64,000 nt of DNA from Armatimonadota bacterium. GTDB lineage: Bacteria > Sysuimicrobiota > Sysuimicrobiia > Sysuimicrobiales > Humicultoraceae. The notes below the pieces were generated by a model, which searched no databases, was not told the origin of the DNA, and was given only the letters and a program-made list of their open reading frames with translations. The position numbers and the translations under genes are program-made. Position 1 is the first letter of the stretch; each line of letters begins with the position of its first letter. Positions 7,576 to 16,432 of this stretch are shown here, one piece after another. Where the stretch lies: positions 2,890,309 to 2,954,308 of the forward strand of contig JAVKHP010000001.1 in assembly GCA_031459855.1 (NCBI GenBank), in the 5' to 3' direction.

Positions 7576-8880
7576 ATGACGCAGGGACCGCCGCCACCAT
7601 CTGCCGGCCGGCGACGTTCCCATGAGGACACCGGGGGCCACGGCAACACGGCACACCGGCCGCCCGCGCCGCCCAGCGGGGAACCCGCCCTCGGTGGACG
7701 CGCCCTCCAGCGCGCCCTCCAGGAAGTCGCCGCGCTGTTCCTGCGCCTGGGCGCCACCGCGTTCGGCGGCCCGGCCGCCCACATCGCCATGATGCGCGAC
7801 GAGGTGGTGCGGCGCCGCCGGTGGCTGTCCGACCAGGAGTTCCTCGACCTGCTGGGGGCGACGAACCTGATCCCCGGGCCCAACTCGACGGAGATGGCGA
7901 TCCACCTGGGCTACCGCCGGGCAGGCTGGCCGGGGCTGATCGTCGGCGGCGCGGCGTTCATCGCGCCGGCGATGCTGATCGTCATGGCGCTGGCCGCAGT
8001 CTACGTCCGGTACGGGGCCACGCCGCAGGCGACCTGGCTGTTGTATGGCGTCAAGCCGGTGATCATCGCCATCGTCGTGCAGGCCATCGCGGGCCTCGCG
8101 CGGACGGCGGTGCGGGAGCCGCTGCTGGCAGGAGCGGGCGCGGCGGCCCTTGCGCTCTACTTCGTCGGGATCGACGAGATCGCGTTGCTGGTCCTTGTGG
8201 GCCTGGCCGTGATGCTCTGGAGGAACGTCGGTCGCAGCGCGGTCCGCAGGCTGGTCTTGGGGATGGTGGCCGGGCTGGCGGTGCTGGCGGTCGGGGCGGC
8301 CGCCCTGGCGCCGACGGCGCTGGCTGCGGCGTCAGGGGCCGCGTCGTCGGTGCCGTTTACGGTCGGGCGTCTCGTCCTGGTGTTCCTCAAGATCGGCTCG
8401 GTCCTCTACGGCAGCGGGTACGTGCTCCTGGCCTTCCTGCGCGCGGACTTCGTCGAGCGGCTGGGCTGGCTGACCGACCAGCAGGTGCTGGAAGCGATCG
8501 CCGTGGGGCAGGTCACGCCGGGGCCCGTCTTCACCACGGCGACGTTCGTCGGCTACGTGCTGGGAGGCGTACCGGCCGCGGTCGCGGCCACGGTGGCGAT
8601 CTTCCTCCCGGGCTTTGTGTTCGTCGCCGCCAGCCATCCCCTCATTCCCCGGCTGCGGCGCTCGCCCTGGGCCGGCGCGCTGCTGGACGGCGTGAACGTG
8701 GCGTCGCTGGCCCTGATGGCGGGCGTGGCATGGACTTTGGGGCGTGCTGCGATCACCGACGGCCTGACCGTTGCGCTTTCGGCCGCGTCGCTCGTGCTGC
8801 TGGGGCGCTCCCGCGTCAACGCGGCGTGGCTGGTTGCGGGAGGTGCGGCAGTAGGAGTTCTGAGCGGGCTTGGCAGGTAG
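7576..8880 (+). CDS. chrA: chromate transporter ChrA, two-domain form
   Basis: Membrane efflux protein of the CHR family; long forms export chromate by proton exchange. The sequence contains two CHR halves. The first has RLGATAFGGPAAHIAMMRDE, LLGATNLIPGPNSTEMAIHLGY; the second FLKIGSVLYGSGYVLLAFLR and AIAVGQVTPGPVFTTATFVGY. These are the duplicated signature motifs, with many hydrophobic helices between them. ATG 7576 gives 434 residues with a hydrophilic N-terminal tail of about 45 residues; an upstream in-frame ATG at 7423 would add a segment of low plausibility. It stands alone on the plus strand and converges on tsaC. Confidence 0.88.
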   Translation: MTQGPPPPSAGRRRSHEDTGGHGNTAHRPPAPPSGEPALGGRALQRALQEVAALFLRLGATAFGGPAAHIAMMRDEVVRRRRWLSDQEFLDLLGATNLIPGPNSTEMAIHLGYRRAGWPGLIVGGAAFIAPAMLIVMALAAVYVRYGATPQATWLLYGVKPVIIAIVVQAIAGLARTAVREPLLAGAGAAALALYFVGIDEIALLVLVGLAVMLWRNVGRSAVRRLVLGMVAGLAVLAVGAAALAPTALAAASGAASSVPFTVGRLVLVFLKIGSVLYGSGYVLLAFLRADFVERLGWLTDQQVLEAIAVGQVTPGPVFTTATFVGYVLGGVPAAVAATVAIFLPGFVFVAASHPLIPRLRRSPWAGALLDGVNVASLALMAGVAWTLGRAAITDGLTVALSAASLVLLGRSRVNAAWLVAGGAAVGVLSGLGR

Positions 8881-8978
8881 GTGCGATGAGGTGTACCGGC
8901 CTGCGCGCACGGTGCAACGCGGGTCACGGCGACCAGCGCGGGGACCCCGAGCGTCCCGCGACGCGTGCGGCAACGGAG

Positions 8979-10010
8979 TTACCCTGCGCTCCCCGCTGCC
9001 CGGCGCAGGCGGTCCATCACCGCCCGCCCCAGCCCGCGCTCCTCGATCGCTTCGACCACGATGGCGTCGAGGCCGGCCTCGTCCAGCTCGCGCAGCTGCG
9101 CGAAGAGCCTGGCGGCCACGACGGCGGGATCGGCGCGCGGCCCCATCACGCGCACGACGGCGCCGGACGGGACGGCCGCCGCGTGTTCCTCGGTGACCAT
9201 GACACCGACGCGCAGCCCGCGGTTCCACAGGTCGCGCACCGCCTCGGCCACCGCGTCCCCGAGCCGGTCGGGCGACGCGTCCACCAGCACGACGCGCGTA
9301 CGAGGCGCGTAGTGCCGGTAGCGCGTGCCCGGCGCGCGCGCGAGCACCGGGGCGCCCGGCGGTGGCAGCGCCACCGGCCCGAGGAGATCGCGCAGGGTCT
9401 CGACGGCCACGCCGCCCGGCCGCAGCACCGACGGCGGCGAGGTCGTCAGGTCGAGCACCGTGGACTCCACGCCGACGGGTGTCGGGCCCCCGTCCAGCAC
9501 GAGCTCGATCGCCTCGCCCAGGTCGGCCAGCACGTGCTGGGCCGTGGTGGGGCTGGGCCGGCCCGACCGGTTCGCGCTGGGCGCCGCGATGGGACAGCCG
9601 GCGGCGCGGATCAGGGCCAGCGCCACAGGGTGGGCGGGCATGCGCACGGCCACGGTCCCAAGGCCCCCGCGCGTCACCAGCGGCACCTGGGGCGCGGCCG
9701 GCAGCACCAGGGCGAGCGGCCCCGGCCACAATCGCGCCATCAGCAGGCGCGCCGCATCGGGGAGCGCGGCCGCCAGCCCCTCCACCTCGGCGGGATCGGC
9801 CACGTGCACGATCAGGGGGTTGTCGGCAGGCCGCCCCTTGGCGGCGAAGATCCGCTGCACCGCCTCGGGGTTCAGGGCATCGGCGCCCAGGCCGTAGACG
9901 GTCTCGGTGGGGAACGCCACCAGGCCGCCGGTGACGATCACCTCGGCGGCTTCGGCGATCGCGCCGGGGTCGGGTGCAGCGGGATCGACCGGCAGCAGCC
10001 GTGCCGGCAT
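8979..10010 (-). CDS. tsaC: L-threonylcarbamoyladenylate synthase (Sua5/YwlC type)
   Basis: Makes threonylcarbamoyl-AMP from threonine, bicarbonate and ATP for t6A modification of ANN-decoding tRNAs. It is 343 residues. The YrdC domain shows GGLVAFPTETVYGLGADA, KGRPADNPLIVHV, PSANRSGRPSPT and LDGGPTPVGVESTVLDL. After the linker PGTRYRHYAP comes the extra C-terminal Sua5 domain ending in EAIEERGLGRAVMDRLRRAA. The two-domain form suggests Sua5 rather than short TsaC. ATG 10010 is the start, 5 bases after the purK stop, so it forms the last gene of a purE-purK-tsaC unit. Confidence 0.93.
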   Translation of the reverse strand: MPARLLPVDPAAPDPGAIAEAAEVIVTGGLVAFPTETVYGLGADALNPEAVQRIFAAKGRPADNPLIVHVADPAEVEGLAAALPDAARLLMARLWPGPLALVLPAAPQVPLVTRGGLGTVAVRMPAHPVALALIRAAGCPIAAPSANRSGRPSPTTAQHVLADLGEAIELVLDGGPTPVGVESTVLDLTTSPPSVLRPGGVAVETLRDLLGPVALPPPGAPVLARAPGTRYRHYAPRTRVVLVDASPDRLGDAVAEAVRDLWNRGLRVGVMVTEEHAAAVPSGAVVRVMGPRADPAVVAARLFAQLRELDEAGLDAIVVEAIEERGLGRAVMDRLRRAAGSAG

Positions 10011-10015
10011 GGGTG

Positions 10016-11203
10016 CTACGCCGGGGCCCAGCGCAGTGCCGCCGCGGCGGCGCGCGCGCGCTCCAGGGCGTCGGCGGCGGAGGTCCCCAGCGCGGTGACG
10101 TGCCCCAGCTTGCGCCGCGGCCAGGACTCGGCTTTGCCGTAGAGGTGCAGGCTGACCAACGGATCGGCCAGGGCGTCCTCGACCCCGGTCAGGCGCACAC
10201 GCCCGCGGTGCTCGCCCAGCAGGTTGACCATGGCGGCCGGCCGCAGCAGGTCGGGCGCCCCCAGCGGCAGACCACACACGGCGCGCACGTGCTGGGCGAA
10301 CTGCGAGGTCGCGCACGCCTCGATGGTGTAGTGGCCCGAGTTGTGGGGCCGCGGCGCGAGCTCGTTGACCAGCACCTCGCCGCGTTCGAGCAGGAACAGC
10401 TCGACGGCCAGCACCCCGACCAGGTCCAGTGCGCTGGCGATCGACTCGGCCAGCCCCCGCGCGCGCGCGGCGACCGCCTCGGGCACGTCGGCGGGCACGC
10501 TCACCTCGTGGAGGATGCCGTCGCGGTGCACGGTGCGCGCCACGGGATACGTCACGACGGCACCGTCGGCATCCCGCGCCACGAGGACCGCCAGCTCGGC
10601 AACGAAGGGCACGACCCGTTCGACGACCAGCGGGCCCCGGGCGAACCCGAGCGCACCGGCTGCGCGCAGATCGTCCGGCTGCGCGATGCGCACCTGGCCG
10701 CGACCGTCGTAGCCCGCGTAGGGGATCTTCACCAGGCACGGCAGCCCCAGGGCGCCGATCGCCTCCTCGAGGGCAGCGGGCGACGCGGCCTCCCGCCAGG
10801 GCGCCACAGGGAACCCGTGGCGCGTCAGGAACGCCTTCTCGCGGCTGCGGTCCTGGCAGACGGCGAGCGTCGTCACGTCGGGCCGCACCGGACAACGCGC
10901 GGCGACGGCGCGCGCGGCGTCGAGTCCGACGTGCTCGACCTCGAACGTCACGACGTCGGCGCGCGCGGCGAGCGCCGCGTGCGCGTCGAGGTCGTCGAAC
11001 GTGGCCACGAGGTGGTCGTCGGCGACCGCCGCAGCCGGCGCGTCGGGCGCGGGATCGAGCACCACCACGCGGTAGCCCATGCGGCGCGCATCCAGCGCCA
11101 GCATGCGCCCGAGCTGGCCACCGCCGACGATACCGAGCGTCGCCCCCGGGCCCAGGACGCCCTTCGCGGTCCGCGCGGCATCGTGCGCAGGGGCGCGGGT
11201 CAT
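10016..11203 (-). CDS. purK: N5-carboxyaminoimidazole ribonucleotide synthase PurK
   Basis: ATP-dependent carboxylation of aminoimidazole ribonucleotide in purine biosynthesis; its product is the substrate of PurE. The 395-residue ATP-grasp protein starts with a [16 protein letters not shown] nucleotide-binding loop. It has [12 protein letters not shown] in the ATP-grasp core and [18 protein letters not shown] near residue 280, the family signature. The start ATG 11203 overlaps the purE stop. The N-terminal 15 residues precede the conserved core but the overlap supports this start. Confidence 0.94.
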   Translation of the reverse strand: MTRAPAHDAARTAKGVLGPGATLGIVGGGQLGRMLALDARRMGYRVVVLDPAPDAPAAAVADDHLVATFDDLDAHAALAARADVVTFEVEHVGLDAARAVAARCPVRPDVTTLAVCQDRSREKAFLTRHGFPVAPWREAASPAALEEAIGALGLPCLVKIPYAGYDGRGQVRIAQPDDLRAAGALGFARGPLVVERVVPFVAELAVLVARDADGAVVTYPVARTVHRDGILHEVSVPADVPEAVAARARGLAESIASALDLVGVLAVELFLLERGEVLVNELAPRPHNSGHYTIEACATSQFAQHVRAVCGLPLGAPDLLRPAAMVNLLGEHRGRVRLTGVEDALADPLVSLHLYGKAESWPRRKLGHVTALGTSAADALERARAAAAALRWAPA

Positions 11204-11697
11204 GCCCGGTCGGCCTCCCGGACCGCCTGCGCCTGTGCCCGGGCGTGCTCGCGCAGCCGTTCGCGCACCGTCGCGTCGCTGACGCCGAGGATGCGCGCGG
11301 CGAGCAGGGCGGCGTTGACGGCACCGGCCCGCCCGATGGCCACCGTGGCCACCGGGACGCCCCCGGGCATCTGCACGATGGAGAGCAGCGAGTCCAGGCC
11401 CTTGAGGTGCTCCGAGGGCACGGGGACCCCGATCACCGGCAGCACGGTCTTGGCAGCCGTCATACCGGGCAGGTGCGCCGCCCCGCCGGCGCCGGCGATG
11501 ATGACCTTGAGCCCGCGTGCCTCGGCGGTCTGCGCGTACTCGAACATCCAGTCCGGGGTGCGGTGGGCGGAGACGATGCGCATCTCGTACGGGATCCCCA
11601 GCGCGGCGAGCACCTCCGCGGCGGCCTCCATCACCGGCCGGTCGGAGACACTGCCCATGATGATACCCACCTGGGGCGCGCCGGCCGGTGCGCTCAT
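11200..11697 (-). CDS. purE: N5-carboxyaminoimidazole ribonucleotide mutase PurE (class I)
   Basis: Converts N5-CAIR to CAIR. The 165-residue protein has [33 protein letters not shown] (catalytic His) and [17 protein letters not shown], the class I signature. A pair with PurK, as here, indicates the bacterial two-step route. The gene lies between smpB and purK with ATGA overlaps at both ends. Confidence 0.95.
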   Translation of the reverse strand: MSAPAGAPQVGIIMGSVSDRPVMEAAAEVLAALGIPYEMRIVSAHRTPDWMFEYAQTAEARGLKVIIAGAGGAAHLPGMTAAKTVLPVIGVPVPSEHLKGLDSLLSIVQMPGGVPVATVAIGRAGAVNAALLAARILGVSDATVRERLREHARAQAQAVREADRA

Positions 11698-12170
11698 CGC
11701 GTCGCCCCGGCCGAGCGCCGCAGCGCCCGCTCGGCTTCGCGGCGGGCCTCGCGCGCGGCGACGGCCTCACGGCGGTCGTGGAGCTTCTTGCCGCGGGCGA
11801 CAGCCAGCTCCACCTTGGCCAGGCCGCGGCGGAAGTACAGGCGCAACGGCACCAGCGTGTAGCCGCGTTCGGCGACCTTCGCGCGCAGGCGCGCGATCTC
11901 CCGACGGTGCAGCAGGAGCTTGCGCGGCCGCCGCGGCTCGTGGTTGAAGATGTTGCCGGCCTCGTAGGGAGGAATGTGCAGGTGGTGCAGCCAGACCTCT
12001 CCCTCCTGTACCCGCGCGAACGCCTCCTGCAAGGACACGCGCCCGGCGCGCAGCGACTTCACCTCGGTGCCCGTGAGCACCAGCCCGGCCTCCAGGGTCT
12101 CCTCGATGTGGTAGTCGTGACGGGCCCGCCGGTTGGTGGCGATCACCTGCTCGTCGCGCGGTTCAGGCAT
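11694..12170 (-). CDS. smpB: SsrA-binding protein SmpB
   Basis: Binds the tRNA-like domain of tmRNA and brings it to stalled ribosomes. The 158-residue length is standard. Motifs include [38 protein letters not shown] and [15 protein letters not shown]; the basic tail ([21 protein letters not shown]) is the part that reaches into the mRNA channel. Its RNA partner ssrA is in the same window at 6968-7316. The gene overlaps the thioesterase stop upstream by 8 bases. Confidence 0.96.
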   Translation of the reverse strand: MPEPRDEQVIATNRRARHDYHIEETLEAGLVLTGTEVKSLRAGRVSLQEAFARVQEGEVWLHHLHIPPYEAGNIFNHEPRRPRKLLLHRREIARLRAKVAERGYTLVPLRLYFRRGLAKVELAVARGKKLHDRREAVAAREARREAERALRRSAGATR

Positions 12171-12558
12171 CGTGGGACACCCGCATCAGGGTGGCTTCGG
12201 CCTCGGCGACCACCGTCCCGTCGGCGGCCAACAACACCGCCCGGCCCTGGCGTACGCTGCCGCGGCGGCCCGTCTCCTCGGCCTCGACGCGCAGCGGCTG
12301 ACCCGGCCGGGCCGGCCGGCGGTAGCGCACCTGCAGCCGCGCGGTGACCGTCGGGTCGCCCTCGGTGTAGCCCAGGGCGGCCATGGCGTCGTCCAGCACC
12401 GCGGCCAGGATACCGCCGTGGACCACGCCTGCGAACCCCACGTGCAGATCGCCCGGCGTGAACTCCCCCACGACCCGGGCGCCGGCTCGTGCGAACCGGA
12501 CGCGCAGCCCGATGGGGTTGGCCGACCCGCAGACGAAGCACCGCGACGCATCCCGCAT
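12163..12558 (-). CDS. PaaI-family hotdog-fold thioesterase
   Basis: Likely acyl-CoA thioesterase. The 131-residue protein has a [13 protein letters not shown]-terminal motif common in this branch, and [14 protein letters not shown], where the Asp/His region forms the active site of 4HBT enzymes. The substrate is unknown. ATG 12558 is used; a GTG three codons upstream is an alternative, and neither has a clear ribosome site. Its end overlaps smpB, but there is no functional link that I can see. Confidence 0.75.
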   Translation of the reverse strand: MRDASRCFVCGSANPIGLRVRFARAGARVVGEFTPGDLHVGFAGVVHGGILAAVLDDAMAALGYTEGDPTVTARLQVRYRRPARPGQPLRVEAEETGRRGSVRQGRAVLLAADGTVVAEAEATLMRVSHDA

Positions 12559-12656
12559 GGCGTCCACAGCATACCAGGCCGGCGCTGACGGCTGCCACCC
12601 ATCGCGCCGCTGGCACCGCCGGCCCGCCGGTGGGCTGCGGCATCGGAGCCGACACC

Positions 12657-13529
12657 CTACAGCGGCCGTTCGAGGTAGAGGAACGCGCGCTCGAGGCCAA
12701 AGCCCAACCGCCGGAGGAATGCCCCGGCCACAGGGTCCAGCGCCCAGGCGGTCGCGTACGGCACGACCCCGCGCGCTGCCAGGGCGCTCAGCACCGAGGC
12801 GGCCAGCGCGCGCCCCACGCCCCGGCGCCGGTGCGTCTCGCGGACACCCACGGTCCACGCGGCGCGTCCTGCACCGACGTCGACCGCAGCAACGCCCACC
12901 ACCATCCCGTCGCGCTCGGCCACGAAGGCGCGGCCCTCGCGCGCTGCCAGGGCTCTGTCGACGGTGGCGGCCTGCGCGCGGTCGTCGAAGAGCTCGGCGC
13001 ACAGCCGCACCACGCGCTGTCGATCCTCAGGGGATGCCCGGCGCACCTGGTAGCCAGCGGGTGGGGCGACCGCCGGCCGCCGGGGGCCCCGGTAGCGGTA
13101 GACCAGCAGGGCGTTGGCGAAGCCCGCCTGGAGGGCCTGGGCTACGGCAAGGCCGACCGCGTTGTCCTCGGCGGCCCGCAGCAGCACCGTGTCCTGGCGC
13201 CCTGCTTGGAACCGGGCGACGAGAAGCGCGGCCAGCCGCGCCACCAGGCGCTCGCGGCGGGATGGCGGCATCTCGGCGAAGGTGGGCGCCAGCAACTCCT
13301 CGGCCAGCCACTGCCCGCGGGTGCGGCCGACGATGAGCAGGCCGGCCGGCTGTCGGTCGACTTCGACGACGCACACGTCCTTCTCCGCGTGGACGAACCA
13401 GACGTCCTGGGGGGCGGGCGGACCGTCGCGATCGAACGTGGGCAGGTAGCCGCTGGGGTACGCGACCTCGAGGAACGCGGCCAGCGCGGTGGCGTCGGCG
13501 GCGGTGGCAGGGCGCAGGGCCACGAGCAC
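12657..13529 (-). CDS. two-domain GNAT acetyltransferase
   Basis: The 290-residue protein appears to be two fused GNAT units. The C-terminal one is clear: DGMVVGVAAVDVG, then TVGVRETHRRRGVGRALAASVL (acetyl-CoA pyrophosphate loop R-R-x-G-x-G/A) and LRRLGFGLERAFLYLER. The N-terminal half starts LRPATAADATALAAFL, which is also GNAT-like, but I see no good pyrophosphate loop, so it may be a degenerate copy. The substrate cannot be predicted. It ends 6 bases before rsfS begins, reading on the same strand. Confidence 0.72.
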   Translation of the reverse strand: MLVALRPATAADATALAAFLEVAYPSGYLPTFDRDGPPAPQDVWFVHAEKDVCVVEVDRQPAGLLIVGRTRGQWLAEELLAPTFAEMPPSRRERLVARLAALLVARFQAGRQDTVLLRAAEDNAVGLAVAQALQAGFANALLVYRYRGPRRPAVAPPAGYQVRRASPEDRQRVVRLCAELFDDRAQAATVDRALAAREGRAFVAERDGMVVGVAAVDVGAGRAAWTVGVRETHRRRGVGRALAASVLSALAARGVVPYATAWALDPVAGAFLRRLGFGLERAFLYLERPL

Positions 13530-13535
13530 GGCCGG

Positions 13536-13907
13536 CTACTCCTTCCAGGGTACCTCGGGCGCGTCGCCCCACAGGCGCTCGAGGCGGTAGAAGGCGCGCG
13601 TCTCGGGCCCGAACACGTGGACGACCACGTCCCCGTAGTCGAGCAACACCCACTGCGACTCCTCATCGCCTTCGCGCATGGGCAGGCCCGGGACGTCCAG
13701 CGCCTCGACGATGGCGTCCACGATGGCCCGCAGCTGCACCCGGCTGGTGCCGGTGCAGATCACGAAGTAGTCCGTCACCAGCGTCTGCCCGCGCAGGTCG
13801 AGGATGACGATGTCCTCGGCGCGCTTGGCGTCGGCCGCCGCCGCCGCGCGGCGAGCCCGGGTGAGCGCCTGGTCTCCCTGGGGGCGACGGGCAGCCCGCC
13901 TAGCCAC
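13536..13907 (-). CDS. rsfS: ribosomal silencing factor RsfS
   Basis: Binds L14 on the large ribosomal subunit and blocks subunit joining in starvation. 123 residues; the core shows DIVILDLRGQTLVTDYFVICTGTS, MREGDEESQWVLLDYGDVVVHVF and FYRLERLWGDAPEV, all family hallmarks. The N-terminal 30 residues are a basic extension. It follows nadD with an 8-base overlap, the usual nadD-rsfS pairing of Gram-positive-type bacteria. Confidence 0.94.
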   Translation of the reverse strand: MARRAARRPQGDQALTRARRAAAAADAKRAEDIVILDLRGQTLVTDYFVICTGTSRVQLRAIVDAIVEALDVPGLPMREGDEESQWVLLDYGDVVVHVFGPETRAFYRLERLWGDAPEVPWKE

Positions 13908-14541
13908 CAGCCGGGCTCCGGGGGATGGTGGGGCGCACGTACAGCTGGCGCTTGCGGATGTAGGCCTCGACGGCCTCGGGGACCAGGTAGGCGATCGGCC
14001 GTCCCTCCCGCACCCGGGCCCGGATGTCCGTGGACGAGATCGCCAGGGCGGGGATCTCCATCACCAGCACGTTGTCCAGCGTGCGGCCGGTGTTGTTGCT
14101 GCGCCGCAGGGTCTCCAGGTCGAGCGAGTAGCCGGGCCGGGTGGCGGCGATGAACCGGCACATTCCCAGCAGCTCCTCCGACTGCGCCCACTCACCCCGG
14201 AGGATCTGCAGGATGGCGTCGGCGCCCGTGATGTAGTAGATGTCGGCGTCGGGGTAGCGGGCCGCCAGCCCGCGGATCGTGTCGATGGTGTACGAGGCGC
14301 CGGGGCGGTCGATCTCGATCCGCGACGCGCTGAACGCCGGGTTCGAGACCGTCGCCAGGAAGGTCATCAGGTAGCGGTCCTCGGGATCGGTGACGTCGCG
14401 GGGGTCCTTGTGCGGCGGGTGCCGGTTGGGGACGAAGAGCACCTGATCGAGGCCGAACTGCACACGCGCTTCTTCGGCGGTCACCAGGTGCCCGTAGTGA
14501 ATCGGGTCGAAGGTGCCGCCCATGACGCCGAGTTTGCTCAC
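13900..14541 (-). CDS. nadD: nicotinate-nucleotide adenylyltransferase NadD
   Basis: Forms nicotinate adenine dinucleotide in NAD synthesis. 213 residues with GVMGGTFDPIHYGHLV (adenylyltransferase T/HxGH loop), VPNRHPPHK and PALAISSTDIRARVREGRP (the ISSTxIR motif), ending with YLVPEAVEAYIRKRQLY. Complete and typical. It is followed by rsfS; obgE ends 39 bases away on its upstream side. Confidence 0.96.
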   Translation of the reverse strand: MSKLGVMGGTFDPIHYGHLVTAEEARVQFGLDQVLFVPNRHPPHKDPRDVTDPEDRYLMTFLATVSNPAFSASRIEIDRPGASYTIDTIRGLAARYPDADIYYITGADAILQILRGEWAQSEELLGMCRFIAATRPGYSLDLETLRRSNNTGRTLDNVLVMEIPALAISSTDIRARVREGRPIAYLVPEAVEAYIRKRQLYVRPTIPRSPAGG

Positions 14542-14580
14542 GCCGACCGGTCACACCTCCCCGCACGTCGCAGGCGCGCT

Positions 14581-15621
<1,041 letters not shown>

Positions 15622-15632
15622 TCACAAGCAAA

Positions 15633-15658
15633 CGGCCCGGGCCGCACGGCCCGGGCCG
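15633..15658 (-). terminator. hairpin between rpmA and obgE, probable terminator/attenuator
   Basis: An 11-bp perfect GC-only stem (CGGCCCGGGCC with its complement; loop of 4 bases) is followed on the minus strand by TTTGCTTGT, a short U-rich tract. It sits 22 bases after the rpmA stop and 26 before the obgE start, so it could reduce read-through from the ribosomal protein genes into obgE. Confidence 0.6.
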
Positions 15659-15679
15659 GACGGATCCCCCACACGCGCG

Positions 15680-15940
15680 TCAGGCCGGGACAGGGTAGAC
15701 GCTGACCTGTCGCCCGTCGCGGCCGCGGCGCTCGAACGCCACCACCCCGTCGACCAGCGCGAACAGCGTGTCGTCGCGCCCGCGGCCGACGTTGGCGCCC
15801 GGCCAGACCTTCGTGCCGCGCTGCCGGACCAGCACATGCCCGGCCCGCACCAGCTGGCCCGCGAACCGCTTGACCCCCAGACGCTTACTGTGGGAGTCGC
15901 GGCCGTTACGACTGCTGCCGGCACCCTTCTTCGATGCCAT
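15680..15940 (-). CDS. rpmA: 50S ribosomal protein L27
   Basis: 86 residues, with the conserved N-terminus [40 protein letters not shown] and [22 protein letters not shown]27 reaches the peptidyl-transferase centre. There is no N-terminal extension of the kind cleaved by Prp protease in Firmicutes: the protein begins directly with MASKKGAGS. This is a difference from typical Firmicutes. Located 61 bases after rplU. Confidence 0.97.
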   Translation of the reverse strand: MASKKGAGSSRNGRDSHSKRLGVKRFAGQLVRAGHVLVRQRGTKVWPGANVGRGRDDTLFALVDGVVAFERRGRDGRQVSVYPVPA

Positions 15941-16001
15941 GGTGCTCCCTCCGTCCCGCCGTCAACGTGCGCGAGGTGGCGCGCCCTCCACCCCGGGCGG
16001 G

Positions 16002-16310
16002 CTACCCCGCGATCTTCTCGATGCGCACCTCCGTGAACGCCTGCCGGTGGCCGATCGTCCGCCGGTAGTGCGACTTGGCCTTGAACTTCACCACCGTGAT
16101 CTTGGGCCCGCGCCCCTGCCGCACGACCCGGGCCTCGACCCGCGCACCGGCCACCACAGGCGTCCCGACGCGCACGGGCGGGCCGCCGATCAGCAGCACG
16201 CGGTCGAAGGTGACCATGGCGCCGGGCGCCGCGTCCAACCGCTCGACCCGCACCACGTCCCCTTCGCGCACGGTCAGCTGCTTGCCCCCTGTCTCGATGA
16301 CCGCGTACAC
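16002..16310 (-). CDS. rplU: 50S ribosomal protein L21
   Basis: 102 residues, starting MYAVIETGGKQLTVREGDVV, with VLLIGGPPVRVGTPVV and KITVVKFKAKSHYRRTIGHR, all standard L21. The order rplU-rpmA-obgE is nearly universal; the small ysxB/prp gene often found between L21 and L27 in Firmicutes is absent. A long-stem hairpin (16343-16389) sits in the leader. Confidence 0.97.
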   Translation of the reverse strand: MYAVIETGGKQLTVREGDVVRVERLDAAPGAMVTFDRVLLIGGPPVRVGTPVVAGARVEARVVRQGRGPKITVVKFKAKSHYRRTIGHRQAFTEVRIEKIAG

Positions 16311-16342
16311 CTCGCACCTCCCGCGCCCACGCGCGCCGACAC

Positions 16343-16389
16343 GCGGTCAGGCCCACTACCCCGCCAGGGACGGGAGCGGGCCTGACCGC
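16343..16389 (-). promoter_or_regulatory. inverted repeat in the rplU leader (possible L21 leader or rng terminator)
   Basis: GCGGTCAGGCCC (16343-16354) and GGGCCTGACCGC (16378-16389) form a perfect 12-bp stem with a 23-base loop, placed 33 bases upstream of rplU and 43 downstream of rng. No U-tract follows on the minus strand, so an RNA regulatory structure for L21/L27 is as likely as a terminator for rng. Ribosomal protein leaders are known upstream of rplU in Firmicutes; I did not match their consensus. Confidence 0.5.
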
Positions 16390-16432
16390 CGTCATGGTAG
16401 CACGGGCGATCGCCGCCCGCAACCCGCGCTTC

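Noticed and set aside
7821-10142. Plus-strand 773-codon frame through chrA and tsaC
   Set aside because: It runs out of frame with ChrA and antisense to TsaC/Sua5; composition is Arg/Gly/Ala-rich shadow sequence.
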